This document shows positions 22,756 to 34,646 of a DNA stretch of 64,000 nucleotides, piece by piece; position 1 is the stretch's first letter; each line of letters opens with the position of its first letter. The translations under genes and the position numbers were made by a program. Origin of the DNA: Hansfordia pulvinata. Lineage: Eukaryota; Ascomycota; Sordariomycetes; Xylariales. The notes beneath the pieces are model-generated. The model worked only from the letters and a program-made list of their open reading frames with translations. It was not told where the DNA came from and did no database searches. The stretch is taken from NCBI GenBank assembly GCA_006538405.1, contig BJKQ01000001.1, forward strand, positions 310,001 through 374,000, read 5' to 3'.

Positions 22756-24852
22756 ATGGTCATCTTCAACATGGCCGCGCAGGCCGCGCTGAACCCTTAC
22801 CCGTCCCCCACCCCCTCGTCTTCCCGAGGCCCTTCCGGGGGGCGCGCCGGCAACAACGTCGTCTCGGCCGGCGGCATAGTCGTCTTTGGCGGCGGCACGG
22901 CCACAAACAGCTTGGTCGACGTCTTCGAGAGGATCCGCACAACCTCGTCCCCCGCCTCCGCCACCCAGCGCCAGCGAGCTCTCAGCTACGTCATCCCCAT
23001 CAGCGACAATGGCGGCAGCTCAAGCGAGCTGATTCGCGTCTTTGGTGGTCCCGGTACGTTTCTCCGGCTGCATCTTGATACATCCGGCCCGGGTTTGACT
23101 GACCATCTCACGCAGGCATCGGTGATGTTCGAAGTGAGTAGTGCCCTGGTTCAACCGCGAATCTCGCAGATGCCCCACACACAAACTCCAGTCTCTCGTC
23201 CAGGACCATATCGTCGTCTGCCTAGAATTCCCTGTGTATACGAGCCGGCCTTGCTGACCAAACCAGGCCGACTTGTCCGGTTGATTCCCAGCAGCTCCCC
23301 TGGGGATGACGGCCGGGAAGAGGAGCTCAGTGCGCTGCGCGTTCTCTTCAACCACCGATTGTCGAAGAATCCCGCCGTTGCACGTTCTGAGTGGCTGGAC
23401 GTTGTTGAAGGTGGCGGCTCGGCCACCCACTTGTGGCACGGGATTGGGTCGGAGAAGAGAGAACTCATTCGTGCCATCTTCAATTTGGTCAACAGTATGA
23501 GCTGCCAGCCTGAACTACCTTGAGCCTTTTTTCGAAGTTGACATTTTCATGCAGTGGAAATCGTCAAGCGAGCGAGACCAAGCTCAACCTTCAACTTTGC
23601 CAAGGCAAGCATCGGCAATCTGTTTTTGACAGGGTAAGTGCTTTTGGCCCCGTCGTCTCTGACGATAACATGACAGCGGCGCTTACGAACCATCGCCAGA
23701 GCCCGGGTCTTCACCGGGTCCCTCGAGTCTGGCATCTACCTCCTGTCAACAATATGCTCCATTCCGCCCGACGTGTCGGCCCTGCCAGCTATCAACAGCA
23801 ATTTCACGCATCACATATCTGCGGGCTTGGCCGATGGGTCAGTCATCACGGGCCAGAACAGCATTTCGCACCCGTCGGCGCCCACGGCTCTGCCTGATGA
23901 CCCCCTTTCGCCACAACTCTCGGTTCCAAGTGTCGACGCATCGAATCTGGCTTCCGGCGCCACCACGCCGCTGGCGGACACACGCAATCCGCCGCAGAAA
24001 CCGCGCCATCATGATGAGGTGGCGGCGCATGATCGCATTGAGGATGCGACCCTCCCAGGCAGTCTTCCCACGTTGCGGAAGCGCTATCTGGACTTCAATA
24101 AAGCCGCCGACGAAGATCTTCCGGCGCGCATAGAGCGGATCTGGTACATTAATCCCTACGGGCATGAGATCTGGCCCGTGGCCAATCCCAAGGTGGTGCG
24201 CGCCGTGCGCCGCGCCGATGCCGTCATCTATTCCATCGGTAGTCTCTACACCAGTCTGGTTCCCAGTCTCGTGTTGCGTGGTGTCGGCGCAGCTATCGCG
24301 GGCGATGCTGACCCAGACCATGACCCGAGCGCCGGCGGGGTTGGAACTGCGGTCGCCAACGGCCAAGGCTTGGGACCACGCCACAAGATCCTCATCTTGA
24401 ACTCCAGCCTCGATCGGGAGACGGGCCCCAGCACTGACCCTTACAGCGCCGTCGATTTCGTGCGCGCCATTGTGAAGGCGTGCACCAGCGCCGAGACCAG
24501 TGACGCCTTTGCGCAGCCAGCGGCGACACCTGGCATGGACATGGACGATCAAACCCCAGACCTGGACGCAGTAGAGGCTCGCATTGTCAGGAAATACGTC
24601 ACACACATCATCTATCTGGAAGACCCCAACGACGACCAGAACTTGGTCCCAAAGGTGAACAGGGAAGCACTAGCGCAGATGGGGGTGGATTGCATTCGCG
24701 TGTATGGGCGGCGACAGCGGCAAGGCCAGGGGCATGGCGGTGGCATGATGCTGTACGACGAAGCGGCGCTGGCTGGGGCGCTCGAGGCCGTCATGGGCAG
24801 TCGTCCATCGGATGTTGTGACGCGCAGCCGGAGGAATACGAGCGGGCAGTGA
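22756..24852 (+). CDS. CofD/YvcK-like (UPF0052) fungal protein
   Basis: Five exons (22756-23053, 23116-23133, 23267-23494, 23555-23633 and 23700-24852) sum to 1,776 bases and 591 residues, with intact phase throughout. The second exon is only 18 bases. Its removal would destroy the conserved GPGIGDVRSRLVRLIP. Other motifs are the nucleotide-binding-like GGIVVFGGGTATNSLVDVF, ISDNGGSSSELIRVFG, STFNFAKASIGNLFLTGAR, RIERIWYINPYGHEIWPV and ADAVIYSIGSLYTSLVPSL. These define the family that includes bacterial YvcK and the 2-phospho-L-lactate transferase CofD. In fungi the biochemical role is not established. Residues about 250-330 form a variable insertion. The start at 22756 is the first ATG in frame; an upstream in-frame TTG at 22708 is not used. 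Confidence 0.9.
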
Positions 24853-25248
24853 GCAAGACCACGGTTAGTCTTGAGACCGAGACGATTCTGTAGCTATTGA
24901 CTTTATTTGACCCTTACACGCGCGTCAAGCAAGCTGCCGTCTTTTACGTCCGTAGATCAGAGCTATACGTGTTTCACTTACAATCGAATCGTAATAGACA
25001 GGCACGGATAATAACATCAGAGGTGCACCTGGTGGCTGCAATGAAAGCAAAAGAGGTATCATTTCATGTCTCGTCTTATATCTTGGCATTATCTTTAAAG
25101 ACAGATTATTTTTACAGCCGGCGTGCGGGCCGGATCATCTTTTTGGTTGTCTCTAAGAACGCGACAAGAGCAGCTCTTCAGGGCCAGCTTTTTTTTTTTT
25201 TGTGTTGGATGCTGTTTTGCCCGAGAAGCTCGCCCGTCATTGACACGC
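24853..25248. other. Convergent 3' gap
   Basis: This 396-base AT-richer stretch lies between the CofD-like gene and the minus-strand mitochondrial malate dehydrogenase. It includes a T-rich run (12 T near 25190) that would be an A tract in the transcript. It should hold both 3' UTRs. Confidence 0.6.
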
Positions 25249-26520
25249 TTATTTGCCGGGGTTGGAGGCGGCAAAGGAAACACCCTTCTCGATGTTCTTC
25301 TTGAGGTCGCCGAGGCAGGCCTCGAGCAGCTTCTGCTCGTGGCCGTCGACCTCGCCGACGGGCAGGATCTTCTCGACGCCGTTGGGGCCGAGCTGGACCT
25401 TGGAGGCGAAGAAGTCGATGCCCTGGTCCTTGTACAGGGGGCTGTCGACGAAGGCGGGCTCGACGACGTTCTGCTCACCCTGGGCGGCGGCCAGGACCGA
25501 GTTGGCCATGCGGGCGCCGGCCATGGCCATGGACAGGGTGGCGGAGCCGGCGCCGTCCTTGGCCTTGACGACCTCGTCACCGCCGAACTGGACGCGGTTG
25601 ACGAGCTCGGCGTTGGAGGTCAGGTCGGGGTGGCCGCTCTGGCTGAAGAGGGGCACGATGGTGACGCCGGAGTGGCCGCCGACGACGGTGATGTTCTCGT
25701 CCTTGGGGTCGGAGCCCTTGATCTCGCTGACGAAGCGCGAGGCGCGGACGACGTCGAGGGTGGTGACACCGAAGAGGCGCTTGGGGTTGTAGACGCCCTT
25801 GGCCTTGAAGACCTCGGCGCAGATGGGGACGGTGGAGTTGACGGGGTTGCTGATGACCAGCAGGTTGGCCTCGGGGCACGACTCGGCGGCGGCCTTGGCG
25901 AGGTCGCGGACGATGGAGGCGTTGGTGTTGAAGAGGTCGTCGCGGGTCATGCCGGGCTTGCGGGGGACGCCGGCGGGGATGACGACGACGTCGGAGCCCT
26001 TGAGGGCGTTGGCCAGGCCGGTGGGCGTGGGGTCGTAGCCGGTGACGGTGCTCTTGGTGTTGACGTGGGACACGTCAGCGGCGACACCGGGGCCGCCACG
26101 GATGTCGTAGAGGGCCAGCTCGGTGACACGGGGGTTCATCTTGAGCAGCAGGGACAGGGGCTGGCCGATGCCGCCGGCGGCACCGAGAACGGTGACCTTG
26201 GAGAGCTGGAGAGGGGTGCACGTTAGCGGCGAGTTGGGACATGGAAAGTGATGATGAGGCATTGATCAATTGGTCGGCTGCGCGGCTGGTCTGGGGAGGG
26301 ACGATTGGGCCCCGAGGCGGCGCCCGAGCATCATCGGCGCGGACCGGCGAACGCAAGACAGGGAGGATCCGGGATCCGGGGGTGCTTGCGCAGCCCGAGC
26401 TTGGGGATTGTGATTTTTTTCTTTTTGGCTGGGAGGAGAGCGGGCAGGACTTACGTTTCTGGCCGAGGCCGAGAAGGCCCGGCGCTGGGTGGCCCCGAAA
26501 ACAGATCTGGCGGCGAACAT
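25249..26520 (-). CDS. Mitochondrial malate dehydrogenase
   Basis: This TCA-cycle enzyme oxidises malate to oxaloacetate in the matrix. Exon 1 (26520-26455) encodes the 22-residue presequence [22 protein letters not shown], typical of mitochondrial import. A 249-base intron (26206-26454, GTAAGT...CCAG) separates it from exon 2 (26205-25249), so the presequence has its own exon. Motifs are [73 protein letters not shown], the catalytic [16 protein letters not shown] and [19 protein letters not shown]. The total is 340 residues with no disruption. Codon use is strongly GC3-biased, as expected of a highly expressed gene. The micro-exon of the 14.4 kb paralogue is absent here. Confidence 0.97.
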
Positions 26521-28580
26521 TGTGACGGTGATGGGGGGATGGGAGATGATCGGGTGCGAGTGTTGATGAGGTGGTAGGTGTGGAAGGGGGAGAGGGAGAG
26601 GACGGGAGTCGGGAAAAAGAAGAAGAACATCGAGTCGCCGGGCGCCCGATTGGGGTTAGGGGGAATTGAGATATTTCTCGATCGCTCTTGCCGCCTGCAG
26701 CTTCCGAGACGCGAGGCGAGGGTGCTGCATTTCCCGGTAGGTAAGGTACGCGGGTTGAGGCGGGCGTCGCGCCAAGCAGCCAAGTACCTACCTACCTAAG
26801 GTCGAGCAGCCCGAAGGGGAAAACCCGGGCGAGGGCTGAATCCACGGGGAAAGCTTTTGCTCTGGGCCGACGCCGGGGCAACGCCTAGATCCACTGCTGG
26901 GCTGATGCCGGGGCTCTCCGATGGTTGTCCGGCCGCGGAAAAAGCAATGGCGCGACAGTTCCGTCCGGTCTATTTACCTGGCCAAGGCACTGGCTACTAG
27001 GTAGCCAGGAAGCCGAACAGTTGAACGCCATGTCGTCGGCAGGCCGACCTCGGCATTGCCGCAGAACGATGCGACGTTCGCGTGGGCTTGGGACGACCGC
27101 CCTGTGAGGCCACAACGGCATCGTGCTACATCTTCGCGTCAGCTGTTGGATCATGGAAGATGTCGCCACTGATCAAGGAGACAGGTTCAAGTAGAGACAA
27201 CAGATGGCCGACAGCTCCACGCCATGCAGTCGCGGAGATACAACTGGTAGAGCGTCTTCGGACCTGAGTGGCCACGTTTGATGTCGAGACCTAGCTCAAT
27301 TGTCGGCTTCAACAATGCTTCCTGATAGCATTGCCCTGTACGTTGTGCTCTGAACGAAGATGTTCAAGAGCTGCTTCCCTTCACGAAAGCCATCGGGCAG
27401 TGGCATCCTCGCACCTGCTCATACCACTGCCTCGACTGTTGGTTGCTCGTACAGCGCGAATGACGGTGCTATCACAACCCCCACCAAGCCGTGCAACCCG
27501 AACACCAGTACATCAGGCAATAAGAGCTTGCCCATGACACGAGCGCAAGATCAGTATTGGTAAGAACAGTCCCTGGACACTGGAACTTTGCGACCACATG
27601 CACCGGCCATGTTGGTTTTCTGGCATTCGTATCTCACCTGTACGTTGTGTCCGACCAGCTTTACACCCTGTTGCCAGTATTAAAAGCAGACACTCAATAC
27701 AGGATCAAAAGTTCGCTTTTGGTGCCTGCCAGGGAGACAAAGGGGTATCTATTCATCTGACGGCTTGCCTGCTGCCTCCAGCACTGACTTCGCGAGACGT
27801 ACTGCCATTCCTACGAAACAGTCTTGTTCGACCATTCGTTGTCACAATCAAGCGCGCAGTTCGTCCTAGAAACACAGGCCTTCCGCCATCTCGCATTCAC
27901 CCAGCAGCTATATACAGCTCACCGATAGGCAGTTTTATCCACAACTCCCTTACTGCTTAGACAGTAATCGCACCATCGATCATACACTTTCAACGAGCTG
28001 AACAGTCCTCAACTTCCATCATACTTCACAAGAAGGCAGCCTACTAGATAATATATTCTGAAAACCTCGAATCTCAGACCGTTACCCCAATTCTAAGCCC
28101 ACCAGGGCCAACGCCTCATCCCGCAGTCAGAACGAGTCTCACACTGGTCCAAGTTCTGTCACAAAGGCCCTGTCAACGAACGTTCTTCTCATCTGACTTT
28201 GTCCCAACCTGCACTTCAAACAGCCAGGCACACACGACGCAAAGCCTCGCGACTGTGTCGGGCGGGTTCTTTCTGGTCAACGTGGTACATGTTCCTCAAA
28301 GGCCGCAGTGGCGTGCGAGAGGCAAGTACAGCAGGTCCGGGTCCTGAGAGGAAGGTGGGCAGGACATGAATACATGACCAGAGAGCTTGATCGCAAGCTT
28401 GGTCTCTAGGTCTCTGTCTGGACAACTCGTCACTTTTACCAGAGGCTGCATCTGATTGAACCGCCTTGCTCCCGGAACACTCGCTGGTTGAAGCTACAGA
28501 GAATCTCGTCGAAGCAGCTTGTTTCCTCCATCAGAACACCCCACAGACATCAGGCATTGCATTCCACCCCACAGACAAGC
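26521..28580. other. 2 kb without a supported gene
   Basis: This region contains the promoter of mitochondrial malate dehydrogenase (first few hundred bases) and the upstream region of the APH-fold gene. A short CTACCTACCTA element lies near 26790. Frames up to 120 codons (for example 27598-27960) show no motifs. Base composition between 27.3 and 28.4 kb is nearer to 50% GC than in neighbouring genes. Confidence 0.5.
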
Positions 28581-30782
28581 ATGGGAGATCAGCATAGCCC
28601 ACAGAGCGAGAACAGCTTTCACACCGCGCCATCCGTTGCCGAATCGAGTCACGACCCAGAATACTACGATTGCGGTCCCGTCGCCGCAGACGGTAATAGC
28701 AAGCCAATGTCTCCGGCCCGTGATGCCTCAGGACTCAGCGCCGACGACCCGGTGCTGCTGCTCTCCTCGGACGAGGAGGGGGGAGAAGAGGAGGATACTA
28801 AGGCCTCGGCCAAATACGAACCCACTGTCACCCCGACTCCCTTTCCATCACTACCCCGGTCCTCCGCTCCAGTAACAACAGAGACTATTGAGATCTTGGA
28901 CTCCGACGAGGAGCGGGAACAGGCGCGCAAAGCGGCCAACGAGCGCCGCTGCCTTCGCCGTCGCCGACAGCTCGAGTCACAGGGCGGTCAAGTCGACGTC
29001 CTCACCGAGAGCCGTGGCCTGGCAACGGGTTATAACTACGAAGGAGCCGTGAACACGAGGACGACGACGACAGCCGCCAACGCTGCCAGCCCCGACATCA
29101 CGGCACGCGCGGGGCAAGAGCAAGGACAACACCGCCTCTCAAGCCCGCCTCGAGATAAACTAAAGACTAAGAGACCCCTATTCGCAGGGTTCGTCGTCGA
29201 CTCCGACTCGGAGGAAGCAGGACAGGCCGCGGGTGCCCCTTCCGCGTCCACACGTACAGGCCAGGACGACGTTGCGGGAGACGACACGGAGACAGCCGCA
29301 GACCATGACACTAGCGAGTCCTCGCCCTCGCCTCCGCAGCAGAGTAGCGTGCGCTGGTCGCGCTCCGGCCTCGACCTCTGGCCGCGCTGGGTCCGCGAGC
29401 CGACCGAGGCGGACGTGCGTGCGCTGCTGCTCCATGCGGCGGCGGAGCTTGGCGGGCCCCGGCCGCCCGATGACGGCGATTTCGCAGTGCGACACGTCCA
29501 CACCAGCGACGCGACGGGGAGCATGTACTGGCTTGTGCTGTGGGCCGAGGGCGCAAACGACTGCGACGAAGAGCAGCAAGCACAGCGACAAGAACACAAG
29601 CAGAAGCAGACACAGACCGCCGAAGGAGAGCGGGGGCAGGCAGTCTTTCACCGGTACCTCCTCAAACTGGCGCTTCCGCTGCGCCCCCCAGAAGGGGCAG
29701 ACGGCGTGGGGGCCGGCGCAGCCAGCAAGACCGCGGCCGAGGTGGGCGCCATGGCCTGGACGCGGGCGCACACGGCGCTGCCGGTCCCGCGCGTCCACGC
29801 CTGGGGCGACGCGGCGGTGACGGCGACGGCGACGACGACGGCGACGGCGACGGCGAAGGTGCTTGGACCCGGCCTGGGCCGCGGCGTCGAGTGGATCCTG
29901 ATGGACTGGGTCGAGGGCGCGCCGCTGTCGCGACTCGACGCCGACGGCGTGCCGCTGGCCTTCCGCGAGCGCCTGGCCGAGCAGCTGGGCGAGTACGTCG
30001 CGGACGCGGTGGACGCCTCGGCGTCGTCGCTGCTGCGCGGCGTAGGCAGCGTCTTCCCCGGCGACGCGGAGGACGTCGAGCTGTTTGGCGAGCCCGAATT
30101 CGTCGTGGGCGAGGCGGTCGCGCTGCCCCTTTTCTGGGGGGAGCGGGCGTTTGTGCCGGGCTTTCGGGGGCCGTTTCGCGATGCGCGGGAGTGGTGAGTT
30201 GGTTTTCCGTTATGGTGACTTTGGCTTCCAGTTGTGTCGTCTCTGCTGCGTGCTTCTGTTCCTTCAAGTCTGCTTCCCTATCTTGTCTTATCCACCGCTT
30301 TGCTCATCATACTAACAACACCCCCCCTTTTTACCTACAGGAACGAAGCCCGTCTATCCTTCGCAGCCGAGAACCTGCGCCGCTCGCTGCCGTGGGTCGA
30401 CCTCCACGCGAAGCGCGCAGCAGAACAAATGCTAGGCAGCATCAAGCGCTTGAGACGCGTGGGCAGGCAACTCGGCTACCTGCTGCCCAGAGACGACGAC
30501 GACGACCGCCGCCACGGCCACGACGCGAGCTCCCAGGCGGGATCCGAGTCAGGGCCGACGCCGCCGGCGGAGCCCACGGTCCTCCTGCACGACAATCTCT
30601 CGGCCGACAACCTCTTCGTCGACGAGGCGGGGAACCTGACCGGCGTCCTGGACTGGGAGTGCGTCGTGGCGCGGCCGCTGTCGACCGCCGCCGAGCTGCC
30701 GGCCTGGCTCGCGCAGCGCCGCGACCGCGCCGGGCCGCCGCCTGTGTTTGTGCGGTTCCACGAGGCGGCCGACTCCTCCGCT

Positions 30783-30824
<42 letters not shown>

Positions 30825-31850
30825 TCGTCCGCTTCTTTTTCTTCTTCCTCCTCCGCGTCCGGATCAGACACTAGACCGCCCAAACGTGGCAACAACACCA
30901 GCAAACGCAAGAGGACGAAGAATAAGAATAGGAAGAAGTCGACAACCAAGAAGAAGAAAAGGGGTAACAAGAAGCTCAGGCTCGGAGAGAAACGACCTCG
31001 CGCACCGAAGCCCAAGTACGCCGGCACCTTCACCCCGACCTTCCACGCCGAGCCCGAGTATCCCCCCCTCCCTGTGGACCGCAACCGCGACCACCTGACC
31101 ACCAGCCCCTCGCCCTCCGGCTCCGACTCGTACGACGATAACAACAGCAACGATGCCTCAAACCCCCCGCCGCGCTCCGCTGCCCAGCCCATAATTCCCC
31201 CCTCAACGCCCCCTCTCACAGCCGCCGACCTCCGCGCCCTCTCCTCAGCAAAGACCCAGTCGCGCTGGACCGCCCTCCTGACCGCGCAGGCCCGCGCCCG
31301 CTGCCCGCCCGGCGTGCCCTTCGCGTCCTTCCTCCCGCCCCGCCTCCTCGCCGCCCTCCTGTCCTCCCAGACCCCGGACCAGGCAGCCCACTTCTGGCGG
31401 CGACGACACGACGACGGCGACGCCGCCCACCGCCACCGCAATCACCAACAGCCCCTGCCCCCCTTGCGCCCCGCCGAACGCGCCGCCCTGTCCCGGTGGC
31501 AGACGACGCGCCTTCGCCGCGCCTTCGTCCGCTCCGCCGCCGCCCGCTCGGCGCCCTGGGCCGCCGCCTTCCGCGCGGGCGCCCGCGCCAGGGACTTCGA
31601 GGCCGCCGTGCAGCACTGCGACGTGCGGGAGGCGGCCGGGGTGGTCGAGGCTTGGGTCGAAGCCGTGGAGCGGCGGCTGAGGCTTGACGGCGGCCGCGGC
31701 GGCCGCGGAGATGTCGACGACGGGGCGGAGGGAGGGGATGAAGAAGAAGAAGAACCGACAGGGACAGGGACAGGGACAGGGACGGAGACGGGGAAAGAGA
31801 AAATTGACGCCAGCGTCTTTTACCTCCACGAGATGCTCATGCCAGAGTGA
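28581..31850 (+). CDS. Large APH-fold protein with acidic N-terminus, SUMO-interaction-like motifs and altered catalytic Asp
   Basis: Two exons (28581-30193 and 30341-31850) flank a 147-base intron (GTGAGT...TACAG) and encode 1,040 residues without disruption. Residues 1-270 are disordered and acidic. They hold three hydrophobic-acidic motifs resembling SUMO-interaction motifs: VLLLSSDEE (58-66), IEILDSDEE (103-111) and FVVDSDSEE (204-212). Residues about 290-700 resemble the fungal phosphotransferase/choline-kinase fold: FHRYLLKLALPL, EWILMDWVEGAPLSRLD, then HDNLSADNLFVD and GVLDWEC. In related fungal proteins the loop usually reads H-D-D or H-x-D; here residue 623 is Asn. The metal-site Asp (about 642) is kept. 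A poly-Ser run and a Lys/Arg block (nuclear-localisation-like) follow, then a C-terminal helical region. A nuclear, possibly catalytically weak protein is inferred. Confidence 0.8.
30783..30823 (+). repeat. (TCG)n coding poly-Ser repeat
   Basis: About thirteen TCG triplets in the APH-fold gene, directly after the kinase-like domain, followed by further TCT/TCC serine codons. Confidence 0.9.
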
Positions 31851-32148
31851 TCACATACGGATTTTGCAAGGCCGCCGACGTTTATTTGGTCTCCTGGGGC
31901 GGTCAAGGTTGGTTGAAGAGTCATCGTGTCTCAAGGGCACTGACAGGCGAGGTTTTGGATGTGTTCTCTGAAAACTTATCGTGGCCATCGCCAGGGTCTC
32001 ACTCATTGATCCCGCTCATCTGATCGATATGCCAAACTCAAGTGGTAATGCCCTCATCCCGGTGTCAAAGAAAAGATTTGGTCTATGCCGAGAAGGGGGA
32101 GATTTCAAAGAGCGAATGTATTCAACTATGTACACAACTCAAACGGTC

Positions 32149-34646
32149 TTATACGCCCACAACAGTAAGTGATTCCACGCGCACGTTGGAACCATCACTG
32201 GGCCCGCCCCGCAGACTGACGTAGTTTTTGCCTGCGCCCAGCGGCACCTCCGCTACCGATGCCGTGCTGTAGGCACCATTGGTCGGCGGCAGACTCACTG
32301 TCGCCCGAGCCTTCTGGTTGACCTCCACGGATAGCGAGACAGCCCGGGCACCCGCGTTGCTGTACCTAACCTTGAGCGTCTTGCCCGCACCATCGCCCCT
32401 GATTCCCGCAAAGGCAATGTTGCTGTCTGCGGCAAGGTCTCCAACCACAGAGCCTGTCGATGTCCCATTGGCCCGCTGGTCGTACACCACCGCCGTGGTC
32501 TCGCCCGTGATGTATGCGTCAACCGCGAAGTAGTCGGGTCCTGTGGAGGGAGCAGTCCAAGCCTCGACCTCGCACAGACCTACGAACAGTTGCTCCGAAG
32601 GCCGGAATAGGTTCACGGCGATGAAGGTTGTCTCTGATTCGTCAAACTCGATCGTGGTGCGGTCGTTGGCCAAGAGCTTGGACCGGTCCGACTCGGTGGC
32701 CAAGAGCCCCTGGCTGCCGTATATCTCAACCTTGGAGGGCATGCCAATGATGCCGCCATTTGCCGTGTCCGAGTACAGCGCGATTGTCACCGAAGACAGC
32801 TTGCGCGGGCGCGCAAACGTCACCGTTAACGTGTCGTTGGCGTTCGGAGTCCCCAAGTCAGTCCATCGGTTGTTCGGGATGTGGTCGTAGTAGAGAACGC
32901 CGTCGATCGCCTTGTAGTGGTAGTCGGGCGCATTCGTGTAGGTGGCGTTCGCCTTGGGGTACTGATTTGTCGGCCCGACTGGGTTGGCAGCAATGTTGAC
33001 CAGTGGCTCTGACGAAGGTAAGACAGGCGAGGGGAGCTTGACCGTGGCGTCCTTGGTGTCGCTGTGTGCCGTCTTCTTGCCGTTGACAAACACCGTCAGT
33101 CCGTCTCCTTGTCCATAGCGGGAGCCGTCGGCATCGTATAGGACCGTCACCAGATGTCCGTGGTACGGCAGGTTTTCAATCGCAAAGTAGGTCCAGTTGT
33201 CCGGGACGATCGGTGACACTTTGAGGCTGTCTTCGGCTTGCGGAATGATGCCCAATAGACCTGTGATGACATCGTCGTTGTTGGTGGAGTGATCGTAATG
33301 CTCCGAGTGGTTGAACGAGTCTGCAGCCCAGCCGTCCCGCAGGGGGTAGTGAGACTCGGCCACGTACGGATGTCCGTCTTTCTGCTGCGTGAGTGCGTAC
33401 GTATGCAGATACTGCACATACTGGTCGGCCGTGAGATTGGTGATCCCGGCACGGTAAATGGCCGCCATCGATTTGAGGGTGTGGCCAGTCGAGAAGGGCC
33501 ACGACATGCCATTCCACCAGCAGCCTGGGGTTTGTCAGTCGATGCACACCAAGGTTCCAGATGTTACTCACAGTAGCTGGGAATCGGCTTCTCGGCATTG
33601 AAGTAAGGGCTTCGGATTTCCAGCGTCGTCGGCCCGTACTCGGACAAGAATCCTTGGGGGTCAAAAAGCGCGTCGATGGCGGGTTGAGCATATGTCTCAT
33701 TCATTCCAATGCCGAATCTGTACGGGAACACGCCAACCTGCTCGCGCCACGTGAGGGGCGTCAAGTCGGGGTTGTTGGGCCGGATGATGTCCATGAAGAA
33801 CTGCTGCTTGGGCGCCCACATGTGCTTGTACATGGCGCCTTCAATGCTGTCTGCTAGCTTGTTGAACCTGTCCTCGTTCAAGCCGTCGTTTGATAGTCGG
33901 GCGGCTCGCGCAATGGCGCGCGCGTTCGCCACCATGTACGCATTGTGGCTGGGACGGAACGTATCGGGGCCGTCCTTGCGCAAATCCCAGTCCGTGTTAT
34001 TCGCATCGGCGACTAGGCCGGGCAAAGAGAGCTCTTGTGCGTCCCAGACAGGCTGGTAGTAATATAGCCCAGCGTTGTCATCCAGGACCGTATCCCACTG
34101 GTTCCAGACGCGCACCATGTCTTCGAGCTGCTCGGAAAAGTAGTCTTGATTACCCGTCACCATGGCGCGGCGGCTCATGGCATCCAGGATCCATTGGGTG
34201 TACTGATATGTGTCGGCAGGCCCGCGGGTGTATAGCTGGCTGTAGTCGTCGCCAAAGTCGTGACTCCTCAACCACCTGGATTCGTCGATCTGGTGTCCCG
34301 CGGCCGCGTCAATGGAGCCGAATGCCTTGGCATACCACACGGGCTGGACGAACTCCATGAACATCCAGCCGATGCCGGCCATGACATAGCGCAGATTGCG
34401 CTGGAGGGACGTCCAGCGGTAGTAGTAGACATCCTGGATCTCTTGGTCCGGAATATCGATAAAAGGAATGTTGTCTCTCAAGAACGTCTTGCCGCTGAAG
34501 GCGGCGATGGGCGACTCGTGGTCCAGAAACGTGGTGCCGACGATGTCAACATCGGGGCTGTCCTGCCGGGGTATCGGCTGGGGAAGGCAGACAACAGACC
34601 ATATAACGAACGAAAGTAGCCCGAGGGCTGAAAAGAGTGAAGCCAT
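32149..34646 (-). CDS. Secreted six-hairpin glycosidase-like protein with C-terminal beta-sandwich region
   Basis: Two exons (34646-33572 and 33524-32149) flank a 47-base intron (GTGAGT...CCCAG) and give 816 residues. The start at 34646 opens with a signal peptide (MASLFSALGLLSFVIWSVVC). An in-frame ATG at 34838 would add 64 polar residues. The catalytic region (about 55-480) has motifs such as VYYYRWTSLQRNLRYVMAG, GHQIDESRWLRSHDFGDDY, QLEDMVRVWNQWDTVLDD, RPSHNAYMVANARAIAR and CCWWNGMSWPFSTGHTLKSM, characteristic of (alpha/alpha)6 hydrolases near the MGH1/GH63-like group. The C-terminal half (about 560-816) looks like galactose-binding-like beta-sandwich modules (TVTFARPRKLSSVTIALYSD). Several N-x-S/T sites are visible. 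It probably acts outside the cell on an alpha-linked or polymer-derived sugar. The substrate is not predictable from sequence. Confidence 0.85.
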
